DNA of 7,775 bases from an uncultured Oscillospiraceae bacterium (GTDB lineage: Bacteria > Bacillota > Clostridia > UBA1381): assembly GCA_945876665.1 (NCBI GenBank), contig CAMCPC010000052.1, forward strand, positions 1 through 7,775. The letters run 5' to 3'. Under the pieces are notes generated by a model. It saw only the letters and a list, made by a program, of their open reading frames with translations, was not told the DNA's origin and made no database searches. The position numbers and the translations under genes are program-made. This document shows, piece by piece, positions 1 through 7,734 of this stretch; within the stretch, counting starts at the first letter, position 1; every line of letters starts with the position of its first letter.

Positions 1-827
1 AAGTGCTTAATCCGCAGATCTTTTTAATGGAGGTTGAAGCTCCGCTGATCGCGAAGAAAGCAGAGCCGGGTCAGTTCATCATTTTGAGAATTGACGAGTA
101 CGGCGAGAGAGTACCTTTCACAATCGCAGATTTTGACAGGGAAAAGGGAACAGTTACAATAATTGTTCAGATTGTAGGTAAGACGACAAAAGACCTTGCA
201 CAGGTTGAAGCGGGCGAAGAGCTTCTTGACTTTGCAGGACCTTTGGGAATGCCTACACCGCTTGAGGGTATCAAGAAGGTCGCAGTAATAGGTGGCGGAC
301 TTGGTACAGCTATTGCTTACCCGCAGGCAAAGAAGTTACATAGCCTTGGCGCGGACGTAACGGTTATCACGGGATTCAGAAGCAAGGATTTGATTATCCT
401 TGAGGATGAACTAAAGCTGGTTTCAAACAAGCTTATCGTTGCCACAGACGATGGCTCAAACGGAAATCAGGGCTTTGTTACTGATATGCTTCAGAAGGAA
501 ATCGAGGCGGGCGAGAAGTTTGACGAGGTTATCGCAATCGGACCGCTTGTAATGATGAAGTTTGTATGTAAGCTTACTGAAAAGTATGATATTCCTACAA
601 CGGTTTCAATGAACCCTGTAATGATTGACGGTACAGGCATGTGCGGCGGCTGTCGTGTAACAGTCGGCGGCGAAACAAAGTTCGCTTGCGTAGACGGTCC
701 TGACTTTGACGGTCATAAGATTGACTGGGACAGCGCCATGAAGCGCGGAGCAATGTTCAAGGGATATGAAGCAAAATCATGCGCGGAAGGTCACTGCAGA
801 ATCGGCAGAACCAATACAGCAGATTGA
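1..827 (+). CDS. nfnA: NADH-dependent ferredoxin:NADP+ oxidoreductase, small subunit NfnA (5'-truncated by window edge)
   Basis: This is the FAD- and [2Fe-2S]-binding small subunit of the cytoplasmic NfnAB transhydrogenase, which oxidises NADH and, with NfnB, couples it to ferredoxin and NADP(H). It belongs to the sulfide/dihydroorotate dehydrogenase electron-transfer (PyrK-like) family. Counting the GTG at position 3 as residue 1, the order is a ferredoxin-reductase FAD barrel with R36-V-P-F-T40 contacting flavin, a nucleotide-binding GGGLGTA at 97-103, and a C-terminal iron-sulfur site with D209, C214, C217 and C229. That Asp-x4-Cys-x2-Cys-x11-Cys spacing fits the Asp-plus-three-Cys cluster known for NfnA. 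The reading frame runs off the left edge. The GTG at 3 is probably internal, because family members have about ten more residues before this point. The stop is TGA at 825-827. nfnB begins 19 bases downstream, so the two are surely one operon. The tail carries two extra cysteines, C260 and C265. PyrK is the main alternative, but the nfnB neighbour argues against it. Confidence 0.9.
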   Translation, partial: VLNPQIFLMEVEAPLIAKKAEPGQFIILRIDEYGERVPFTIADFDREKGTVTIIVQIVGKTTKDLAQVEAGEELLDFAGPLGMPTPLEGIKKVAVIGGGLGTAIAYPQAKKLHSLGADVTVITGFRSKDLIILEDELKLVSNKLIVATDDGSNGNQGFVTDMLQKEIEAGEKFDEVIAIGPLVMMKFVCKLTEKYDIPTTVSMNPVMIDGTGMCGGCRVTVGGETKFACVDGPDFDGHKIDWDSAMKRGAMFKGYEAKSCAEGHCRIGRTNTAD

Positions 828-830
828 TAA

Positions 831-838
831 AGGGAGGA
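831..838 (+). promoter_or_regulatory. Ribosome binding site that fixes the nfnB start
   Basis: AGGGAGGA lies 8 bases before the ATG at 847, right after the nfnA stop at 827. No comparable Shine-Dalgarno precedes the in-frame upstream ATG at 766, which sits inside nfnA coding sequence. This places the nfnB start at 847. Confidence 0.85.
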
Positions 839-846
839 TTGGAAAT

Positions 847-2238
847 ATGCCTAATATGAGAGCGGACAAAAATCCGATGCCGGAGCAATGTCCTAATGTA
901 AGAAACAAGAACTTCCTTGAGGTAACAACAGGTTACACAGAGGAAATGGCTATAGACGAGGCACAGAGATGCCTTAACTGTAAGCATAAGCCGTGTATGC
1001 AGGGTTGTCCTGTAAGCGTCAAGATTCCTGAGTTTATCGCATTTATTGCAGAGGGAGAATTTGAAAAGGCTTATCAGAAGATTAAGGAAACAAACGCGCT
1101 TCCGGCTGTATGCGGCAGAGTATGTCCGCAGGAGAAGCAGTGTGAATCAAAGTGCGTAAGAGGTATAAAGCACGAGAGTGTCGGCATAGGCAGACTTGAG
1201 AGATTTGTTGCTGACTGGCACATGAAGAACGTAGAGGAAAAGATTGAAGTTCCTGCTCCGAACGGCAAGAAGGTTGCTGTAGTAGGTTCAGGTCCATCAG
1301 GACTTACAGTTGCGGGCGACCTTGCAAAGAGAGGCTACAAGGTAACTGTTTACGAAGCATTCCACACAGCAGGCGGCGTGCTTATGTATGGTATTCCGGA
1401 ATTCAGACTTCCTAAGGATATAGTTCAGAAGGAAATTTCAAACCTTAAGGCTATGGGCGTTGATATTCAGACGAACGTAATCATCGGTAAGACAATCATG
1501 GTTGACGAGCTGTTTGACGAAATGGGTTATGACGCAGTATACATAGGCTCAGGCGCGGGACTTCCGTCATTCATGGGACTTGAGGGCGAGAGCCTTAACG
1601 GCGTTTACAGCGCAAACGAGTTCCTTACAAGAATTAATCTTATGAAGGGTTATAAGTTCCCTGAATACGATACACCTGTTTATGTAGGTAAGAATGTGGC
1701 AGTTCTTGGCGGCGGTAACGTTGCTATGGACGCGGCAAGATCGGCAAAGCGTCTTGGTGCAGAAAATGTATATATCGTATACAGACGTGGTAAGGAGGAG
1801 CTTCCTGCAAGAGCAGAGGAGGTTCACCATGCAGAGGAAGAGGGCATAGAGTTCAAGCTTCTTCAGAACCCGACAAAGTTCATCGGCAACGAGGACGGCT
1901 GGGTAACAGGCATGGAGGTTATCAAGATGGAGCTTGGCGAGCCTGACGCAAGCGGCAGAAGACGTCCTGTACCAATCGAGGGCAGCGAGGAAGTGCTTGA
2001 TATTGACACAGTAGTTGTTGCTATCGGTCAGACACCTAATCCGCTTATCAGAAAGACAACAAAGGGTCTTGACACAAATAATCGAGGCTGTATTATAGCT
2101 GACGAAGCTACAGGCAAGACATCAAAAGACCACGTATACGCAGGTGGTGACGTTGTTACAGGCGCAGCAACGGTTATCCTTGCAATGGGCGCAGGTAAGG
2201 CTGCGGCAGAAGCAATTGATAAGGAACTGAATGGCTAA
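847..2238 (+). CDS. nfnB: NADH-dependent ferredoxin:NADP+ oxidoreductase, large subunit NfnB (GltA-type glutamate synthase small-chain family)
   Basis: This is the large subunit of NfnAB. It carries two [4Fe-4S] clusters and the FAD at which bifurcation occurs, and it handles NADPH and ferredoxin. It is 463 residues from ATG 847, normal for the family, and starts MPNMRADKNPMPEQ as its homologues do. The N-terminal cluster domain has C42, C45, C50, C54 and then C89, C93, C99, C103. E118 in the IGRLER motif lies roughly where related enzymes use a non-cysteine cluster ligand (inference by homology). The FAD Rossmann motif GSGPSG is at 147-152, the NADPH motif GGGNVA at 288-293 with Y312-R313-R314 nearby for the 2'-phosphate, and the closing FAD motif GGD at 433-435. 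Automated annotation often calls such proteins NADPH-dependent glutamate synthase (gltA). The adjacent nfnA and the absence of a glutamate synthase large subunit in this window favour the transhydrogenase role. An open frame continues upstream to ATG 766, but I reject that start. Confidence 0.92.
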   Translation: MPNMRADKNPMPEQCPNVRNKNFLEVTTGYTEEMAIDEAQRCLNCKHKPCMQGCPVSVKIPEFIAFIAEGEFEKAYQKIKETNALPAVCGRVCPQEKQCESKCVRGIKHESVGIGRLERFVADWHMKNVEEKIEVPAPNGKKVAVVGSGPSGLTVAGDLAKRGYKVTVYEAFHTAGGVLMYGIPEFRLPKDIVQKEISNLKAMGVDIQTNVIIGKTIMVDELFDEMGYDAVYIGSGAGLPSFMGLEGESLNGVYSANEFLTRINLMKGYKFPEYDTPVYVGKNVAVLGGGNVAMDAARSAKRLGAENVYIVYRRGKEELPARAEEVHHAEEEGIEFKLLQNPTKFIGNEDGWVTGMEVIKMELGEPDASGRRRPVPIEGSEEVLDIDTVVVAIGQTPNPLIRKTTKGLDTNNRGCIIADEATGKTSKDHVYAGGDVVTGAATVILAMGAGKAAAEAIDKELNG

Positions 2239-2252
2239 ATAAAATCAGTAAT

Positions 2253-2285
2253 AAAAAACGGCACTTCCAAAAAGTGCCGTTTTTT
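2253..2285 (+). terminator. Intrinsic terminator of the nfnAB operon
   Basis: A perfect 14-bp inverted repeat (2253-2266 with 2272-2285, loop CCAAA) has the GC core CGGCAC, flanked by six A on the left and six T on the right. It begins 14 bases after the nfnB stop. The symmetric A and T tracts mean it could also stop transcription arriving on the minus strand from the PBP gene. Confidence 0.9.
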
Positions 2286-2289
2286 GATG

Positions 2290-2329
2290 TATAAAAATAT
2301 GACATGCAATCGCATGTCATATTTTTATA
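2290..2329 (-). terminator. Second hairpin, probable terminator of the PBP gene
   Basis: A perfect 18-bp inverted repeat (2290-2307 with 2312-2329, loop AATC) has the core GACATGC/GCATGTC and AT-rich outer stem. It begins 5 bases beyond the PBP stop codon on the minus strand. Read on that strand, the core is followed by an AT-rich tract with five T in a row. This fits a rho-independent terminator, though a weaker one than the neighbouring hairpin. It could also act in the plus direction as a backup. Confidence 0.7.
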
Positions 2330-2334
2330 TTAAA

Positions 2335-4992
2335 TTATTCCGTTTCTTCCGTTCCGGCACCGCTTTCGCCGCTGCCTGTACCGCCGCTTTCGCCGCCGGA
2401 TTCATCGCCGCCGCCGGAACCATTGCTTTCACTGCCGTTTGATGTGCTGCTGCTTGTGCCGCTGCTTTCGCTGCTGACATTTCCGCCTGTGCTGCTGCCT
2501 GTACCGCTTGATGTGCTGTTGCCGGACGACGGGGAATTGTTTCCTGTATTTCCGTTTGTTCCGCTGTTGTTTACAGGAGTATTCATCGTAGGAACAGGAG
2601 CTGTTGTGATAGTCGGCGCTGCGGAAGGTGTAACCGATGGGGATGGTGAAGGTGACGCGTTTGTCTTTCTGCTTGCATGTGACGCGTCACAGAAGTTTTT
2701 CGGCTGAGTACCCTCAACAAAATATCCCTTTGTGGTAGGACACGTTTCTGTTGCAAGCATTCCCGAATATTCGCATACCTGTGCTTCTACTACGTTGTTC
2801 GGCTTTGTAAGCTCTTTTTTGTTAAGACGGCTGTGTATTCTTTCCATTACAAGATTCCATGCCGTAACGGTAGGATTACCTGAAACGCCGGCCGCAGAAA
2901 TTGAAGCCGGTGTATCAAATCCGTACCAGCATGCGCCTACGTAATACGGTGTAAATCCGACGAACCATTTATCGCAGTCGTCATCAGTTGTACCTGTTTT
3001 GCCGTAGGTTGAAATTCCGCAGTCAAGCTTTGCGCCCTTACCTGTACCTATAGGGCTGTTTACAACTCCTGAAAGCAGGTCTGCCGTTATAAATGCTGAC
3101 GCGGCACTGATTGCCTGTGTAGAATTTGCTGTGTTCTGTAAAATTACCTGACCGGTTGAGTCCATAACCTGTGTGTATGTGTGAGGCTTGATGTACTTGC
3201 CGCTGTTTACGAATGTGCCGTATGCGGCAGCCATTTCCTCAACTGTAACACCCTGTGTAAGACCGCCAAGGGCAAGAGAACTGTAGTTTTTGTCTTTGTC
3301 GTCAAGTGTGGTAATATGGAATTTGTTCTGTAAATATCCGTATGAGGTGGAAACACCAACCATATCAAGTACCTTTACGGCAGGTATGTTTGCGGATCTT
3401 GCGACTGCTTCCTTAACAGTCATATCACCGAGGAAGTCATTGTATGAATTCTTTGGTTTCCACTTATCGTTGCCGATTGTTATTTCCTCGTCAGTGATGG
3501 TAGTTACTTCGGTTATTTTTCCTGTGTCAATGGCAGGCCCGTAAACTGATAATGGTTTAATTGAAGAACCGGGCTGTCTTTTTGACTGTGTTGCTCTGTT
3601 CCATCCGCGTATGTCTTTCTTTTCGCCAAGTCCGCCTATAAGCCCCTTAACCTTACCTGTGTATGGGTCGATTATAACCATAGCAGACTGACCGCCCTTG
3701 CCTGTGCGTGGGAAATTAGCAGTGTTTGTGAAAATATCCTCCATGATATTCTGTATCTCAGGGTCAATCGTCGCATAAATCTTAAGACCGCCGTTGTATA
3801 CCTGCTGCGTTGCGAAGTCTGTCGAATAACCCTTCTGTTCGACGAGGTCGTTGATAACATCATTTACTACCTGGTCTACAAAGTAAGAAGTGATTTTACC
3901 TCTGTTTTCTTTGTGCGCGTTGCTCACTTTCAGGTCGCTGCCTGCTGCTTGAGCATAGTCAGCGTCTGTGATATATCCAAGCTCGCGCATTTTGCCCAAG
4001 ACAAGATTTCTTTTTTCTATATTCTTATCCGGATGAACAAACGGGTCATATTCTGAAGGGAACTGCGTTATTCCGGCAATAGAGGCTGCCTCGGCAAGAG
4101 TAAGCTCTGCAGCGTCCTTGTTGAAATATGTGTTTGCAGCCGCTTCAACACCGTTGCAGTTGTTTGCAAAGTATACTATGTTAAGATACATTGTAAGTAT
4201 CTCATCCTTTGAAAGCTGCTTTTCAAGTGCGATGGCACGCATCATTTCCTTGATTTTACGCGAAGGAGTATTTTCCTTTTCGTTTGTAATGTTCTTTATA
4301 ACCTGCTGAGTTATGGTACTTCCGCCGTAGCTGGCATCACCTATGCCCATCTTGGCAAGCACCCATTTGCCTGTGGCACCGAGTGTTCTCTTTAAATCCA
4401 CACCGTGGTGCTTATAGAAACGCTCATCCTCGATGGAAACGATAGCATCCTTCATAACCTGCGGTATCTGTGAAGAGTCAATCCATATGCGGTTGAAATC
4501 CGACTGTATCTGTTCAAGCTCCTGCGGATTGCCGCTTTCATCCTCATAATATATGAAAGAAGAATAATTCAGTGCGAGTGTCTGGATATTCATATCCTTA
4601 ATTTCACGGGAAACTGCCGCATACATTCCGACCGACATACCTGCAATAATAACTGAGCATATAAATACTACAGCAAATACTGTAAGCTTCAGACGGCGTC
4701 TGAACTGTATCTGCTTTTCTGTAAGCTGCTTTTTGCGTTTGCGCGGCGCATTTGACGCGCGCCGTCTTGAAGGTGCGGTATTAGAACTGCGCATCTGTGA
4801 CGCAGAACGCTGAGGCTGAGCATAACGCTGCTGGCTGCCGGTATTGCGTGAACGCTGACTTGATGCTCCCTGCCTGCGGCGTCTTGGAACGTCTGACGGG
4901 CGGGAGGTTATCATATCATATTCTTCCCAATTAAAATCATCGTTGGACGAATATCTGGAGTTTCGGCTGTTTCTTCCGTTGTTATTTGCCAT
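2335..4992 (-). CDS. Class A penicillin-binding protein (bifunctional peptidoglycan glycosyltransferase/transpeptidase, PBP1A type)
   Basis: This enzyme polymerises lipid II into glycan strands and cross-links the peptides outside the membrane. It has 885 residues. Residues 1-100 are a disordered cytoplasmic region with 21 arginines, and one membrane anchor spans about 103-127. The GT51 glycosyltransferase domain shows EDERFYKHHG (E188 catalytic), GGSTITQQ at 223-230, RKIKEMMRAIALEK at 245-258 and KDEILTMYLN at 262-271. The transpeptidase domain shows all three penicillin-binding motifs: S476-S-I-K479 with nucleophile S476, S533-A-N535 and K665-T-G667. A Cys-bearing linker (C740, C751, C768) is followed by a tail of about 110 residues, first Pro/Ser/Thr-rich (776-807), then Gly/Ser/Asn-rich with an acidic end. 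The start is fixed by AAGGAGGA (4999-5006), 6 bases from the ATG. It is a single-gene unit converging on nfnAB and diverging from the gene at 5145. The names ponA, pbp1A and mrcA are all used for such proteins, so I give no symbol. Confidence 0.95.
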   Translation of the reverse strand: MANNNGRNSRNSRYSSNDDFNWEEYDMITSRPSDVPRRRRQGASSQRSRNTGSQQRYAQPQRSASQMRSSNTAPSRRRASNAPRKRKKQLTEKQIQFRRRLKLTVFAVVFICSVIIAGMSVGMYAAVSREIKDMNIQTLALNYSSFIYYEDESGNPQELEQIQSDFNRIWIDSSQIPQVMKDAIVSIEDERFYKHHGVDLKRTLGATGKWVLAKMGIGDASYGGSTITQQVIKNITNEKENTPSRKIKEMMRAIALEKQLSKDEILTMYLNIVYFANNCNGVEAAANTYFNKDAAELTLAEAASIAGITQFPSEYDPFVHPDKNIEKRNLVLGKMRELGYITDADYAQAAGSDLKVSNAHKENRGKITSYFVDQVVNDVINDLVEQKGYSTDFATQQVYNGGLKIYATIDPEIQNIMEDIFTNTANFPRTGKGGQSAMVIIDPYTGKVKGLIGGLGEKKDIRGWNRATQSKRQPGSSIKPLSVYGPAIDTGKITEVTTITDEEITIGNDKWKPKNSYNDFLGDMTVKEAVARSANIPAVKVLDMVGVSTSYGYLQNKFHITTLDDKDKNYSSLALGGLTQGVTVEEMAAAYGTFVNSGKYIKPHTYTQVMDSTGQVILQNTANSTQAISAASAFITADLLSGVVNSPIGTGKGAKLDCGISTYGKTGTTDDDCDKWFVGFTPYYVGACWYGFDTPASISAAGVSGNPTVTAWNLVMERIHSRLNKKELTKPNNVVEAQVCEYSGMLATETCPTTKGYFVEGTQPKNFCDASHASRKTNASPSPSPSVTPSAAPTITTAPVPTMNTPVNNSGTNGNTGNNSPSSGNSTSSGTGSSTGGNVSSESSGTSSSTSNGSESNGSGGGDESGGESGGTGSGESGAGTEETE

Positions 4993-5018
4993 AATATATC
5001 CTCCTTATCTGTAAAGAT

Positions 5019-5055
5019 ATTTATACATATTCATTATATCCTAAAATGTATAAAT
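5019..5055. promoter_or_regulatory. Inverted repeat framing the PBP -10 box, candidate operator
   Basis: ATTTATACAT (5019-5028) and ATGTATAAAT (5046-5055) are perfect reverse complements with 10-bp arms and a 17-base spacer. The spacer contains the TATAAT of the PBP promoter. One arm abuts the -35 hexamer and the other covers the predicted transcription start, which is where a repressor would compete with RNA polymerase. The DNA is AT-rich, so chance cannot be excluded, and I recognise no known regulator consensus. Confidence 0.4.
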
Positions 5056-5061
5056 TTGCAA
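5033..5061 (-). promoter_or_regulatory. Sigma-A-type promoter of the PBP gene
   Basis: On the minus strand, TTGCAA (5056-5061) is separated by exactly 17 bases from a perfect TATAAT (5033-5038). Transcription would start near 5025-5026, giving a leader of about 33 bases before the PBP ATG. The promoter is predicted from sequence only. Confidence 0.75.
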
Positions 5062-5114
5062 CCTTTATTTTTTGTGCTGTTAATATGAATAAAAGCACAG
5101 TAAAAAGGGCATAA

Positions 5115-5132
5115 TCATATAAAATTATATGA
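5115..5132. promoter_or_regulatory. Short palindrome before the 5145 gene, possible operator
   Basis: TCATATAA-AA-TTATATGA is a perfect 8-bp-arm inverted repeat with a 2-base centre. Its right end runs into the GAGGAGG ribosome binding site of the 5145 gene. It could be a protein-binding site or a weak mRNA hairpin that limits ribosome access. It is entirely A/T apart from one G/C pair, so support is modest. I found no convincing -35/-10 pair for this gene. Confidence 0.3.
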
Positions 5133-5144
5133 GGAGGAAATATT

Positions 5145-5510
5145 ATGAAAAATTTGAAGAATACGCTAATAATTTCATCATACGTATTACTTGTGGCACT
5201 GTTTTTCTCGGGCGGCTATGCCTTGGGGAAGATAGGAGCAAAGGAGAATAATACAAGTACGCCGATGCCTACGATGAATGCTGTCGCGGCAAACGCAGAT
5301 TCAGAAGTGAAAAATCCTGTGTATAAGGTTATAGCGGAGGATGGTGTTTTGAAGATATACAGGTGTATAGGAGATGAAAAGACGGTTATAACAAGTGAGG
5401 AAATAAGCGAAAGTGTGTTCCCGAAGGAGGACATTGAAGAATTACGTAAAGGTGTTGAATTTGAACGCCTTGAAGGTGCGCAGCAGATGTTCGAAAATTT
5501 TGTAAGTTAA
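5145..5510 (+). CDS. Small membrane-anchored protein, BofC C-terminal-domain-like
   Basis: This protein has 121 residues and an uncertain function. A short basic start (MKNLKN) is followed by a hydrophobic segment at about 7-30, which is a membrane anchor or uncleaved signal sequence. A polar linker (31-57) rich in Asn, Thr, Pro and Ala comes next, then a compact exported domain (58-121). That domain begins VYKVIAEDGVLKIY and continues with FPKEDIEELRKGVEF (92-106) and a C-terminal amphipathic stretch ending MFENFVS. The layout resembles small clostridial proteins annotated as BofC C-terminal-domain proteins, which share a Y-x-V ... NGxLAVY ... LPexD-xx-L-xxGI pattern. This is recognition by eye, not a search. 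GAGGAGG lies about 7 bases before the ATG. The gene is divergent from the PBP gene, and both products would act at or outside the membrane. A role in sporulation or envelope signalling is possible but unproven. Confidence 0.75.
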   Translation: MKNLKNTLIISSYVLLVALFFSGGYALGKIGAKENNTSTPMPTMNAVAANADSEVKNPVYKVIAEDGVLKIYRCIGDEKTVITSEEISESVFPKEDIEELRKGVEFERLEGAQQMFENFVS

Positions 5511-5629
5511 GGCGAAATTTAAAGTTTATGAACAAATTGTTAAAACGTGAAAAGTGAGATAACAAGAGGAAAATAAAGAAAAATGATGAAAATGAGAGAG
5601 AATATGGTAAAAAATTAAAAAAACCGACT

Positions 5630-5658
5630 TTGCACAATAGCGTAAAAAAGCACATAAT
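5630..5658 (+). promoter_or_regulatory. Probable groESL promoter
   Basis: TTGCAC (5630-5635) and CATAAT (5653-5658) are 17 bases apart, a vegetative sigma-A layout with a weak -35. The predicted start near 5665 falls at the left edge of the CIRCE element, the usual relation between HrcA operators and their promoters. A-tracts at 5609-5623 lie just upstream and could act as an UP element. Confidence 0.65.
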
Positions 5659-5665
5659 AGCACTG

Positions 5666-5692
5666 TTAGCACTCGATGAGGTTGAGTGCTAA
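5666..5692. promoter_or_regulatory. CIRCE element (HrcA operator) of groESL
   Basis: TTAGCACTC (5666-5674), a 9-base spacer and GAGTGCTAA (5684-5692) match the CIRCE consensus perfectly. In Firmicutes HrcA binds this site and represses chaperonin transcription, and GroEL availability sets HrcA activity. This predicts heat-shock induction with feedback by the operon's own product. The site lies between the predicted transcription start and the groES ribosome binding site, so it is also present in the mRNA leader. hrcA is not in this window. Confidence 0.97.
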
Positions 5693-5728
5693 CAATAAAA
5701 CAGACTAAAATTATAGGAGGTCATATAA

Positions 5729-6013
<285 letters not shown>

Positions 6014-6021
6014 TTTTGTAG

Positions 6022-7659
<1,638 letters not shown>

Positions 7660-7671
7660 TAAAAAAATAAC

Positions 7672-7707
7672 CATCAAAAAAACTCCCGATAGGGAGTTTT
7701 TTTGATG
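7672..7707 (+). terminator. Intrinsic terminator of groESL
   Basis: A perfect 16-bp inverted repeat (7672-7687 with 7692-7707, loop GATA) has an ACTCCC/GGGAGT core, seven A before it and seven T after it. It begins 12 bases after the groEL stop. The flanking A and T tracts pair with each other, so it can serve both strands. Its last four bases GATG also belong to the next hairpin. Confidence 0.92.
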
Positions 7708-7734
7708 TGATGCTGCTAATGCAGCATCACATCA
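7703..7734. repeat. Perfect hairpin overlapping the groESL terminator
   Basis: TGATGTGATGCTGC (7703-7716) pairs perfectly with 7721-7734 around the loop TAAT, giving a 14-bp stem with no T-run after it on the plus strand. Its left arm reuses bases 7703-7707 of the terminator, so the two structures cannot both form completely in one RNA. It may stabilise the 3' end, or serve a convergent minus-strand transcript. Confidence 0.7.

Noticed and set aside
3..5. GTG at position 3 as the true nfnA start
   Set aside because: The family has about ten more residues before this point and the frame is open to the window edge; no ribosome binding site can be seen.
766..846. Upstream ATG extending nfnB by 27 residues over the nfnA end
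   Set aside because: No ribosome binding site precedes it, it lies in nfnA coding sequence, and the family N-terminus begins at the ATG at 847, which has AGGGAGGA 8 bases upstream.
2335..2600. GC-rich triplet repeats as a tandem-repeat locus or CRISPR-like array
   Set aside because: The repetition reflects Gly/Ser-rich codons in the PBP tail; units are irregular with no constant repeat or spacer length.
2423..2707. Plus-strand open frame of 94 codons opposite the PBP tail
   Set aside because: It is the antisense of the low-complexity Gly/Ser/Pro coding region; its Leu/Val/Pro-rich product is an artefact and has no ribosome binding site.
5073..5099. TGTGCT / AGCACA inverted repeat in the divergent region
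   Set aside because: Only 6-bp arms with a 15-base spacer; too likely by chance and not aligned with a convincing promoter.
5531..5541. AACAA-A-TTGTT palindrome after the 5145 gene
   Set aside because: Five AT-rich pairs with a one-base centre cannot form a terminator hairpin, and there is no T-run; treated as chance.
5528..5618. Two tiny plus-strand frames (5528-5557, 9 codons; 5583-5618, 11 codons) as leader peptides
   Set aside because: Very short, with at best a weak purine-rich lead-in, and they lie upstream of the predicted groESL transcription start; expected by chance in A-rich DNA.
5386..5655. Minus-strand open frame of 89 codons across the spacer before groES
   Set aside because: Its Phe/Leu/Ser-rich product arises from the complement of a purine-rich spacer, and it overlaps the end of the 5145 gene and the groESL promoter.
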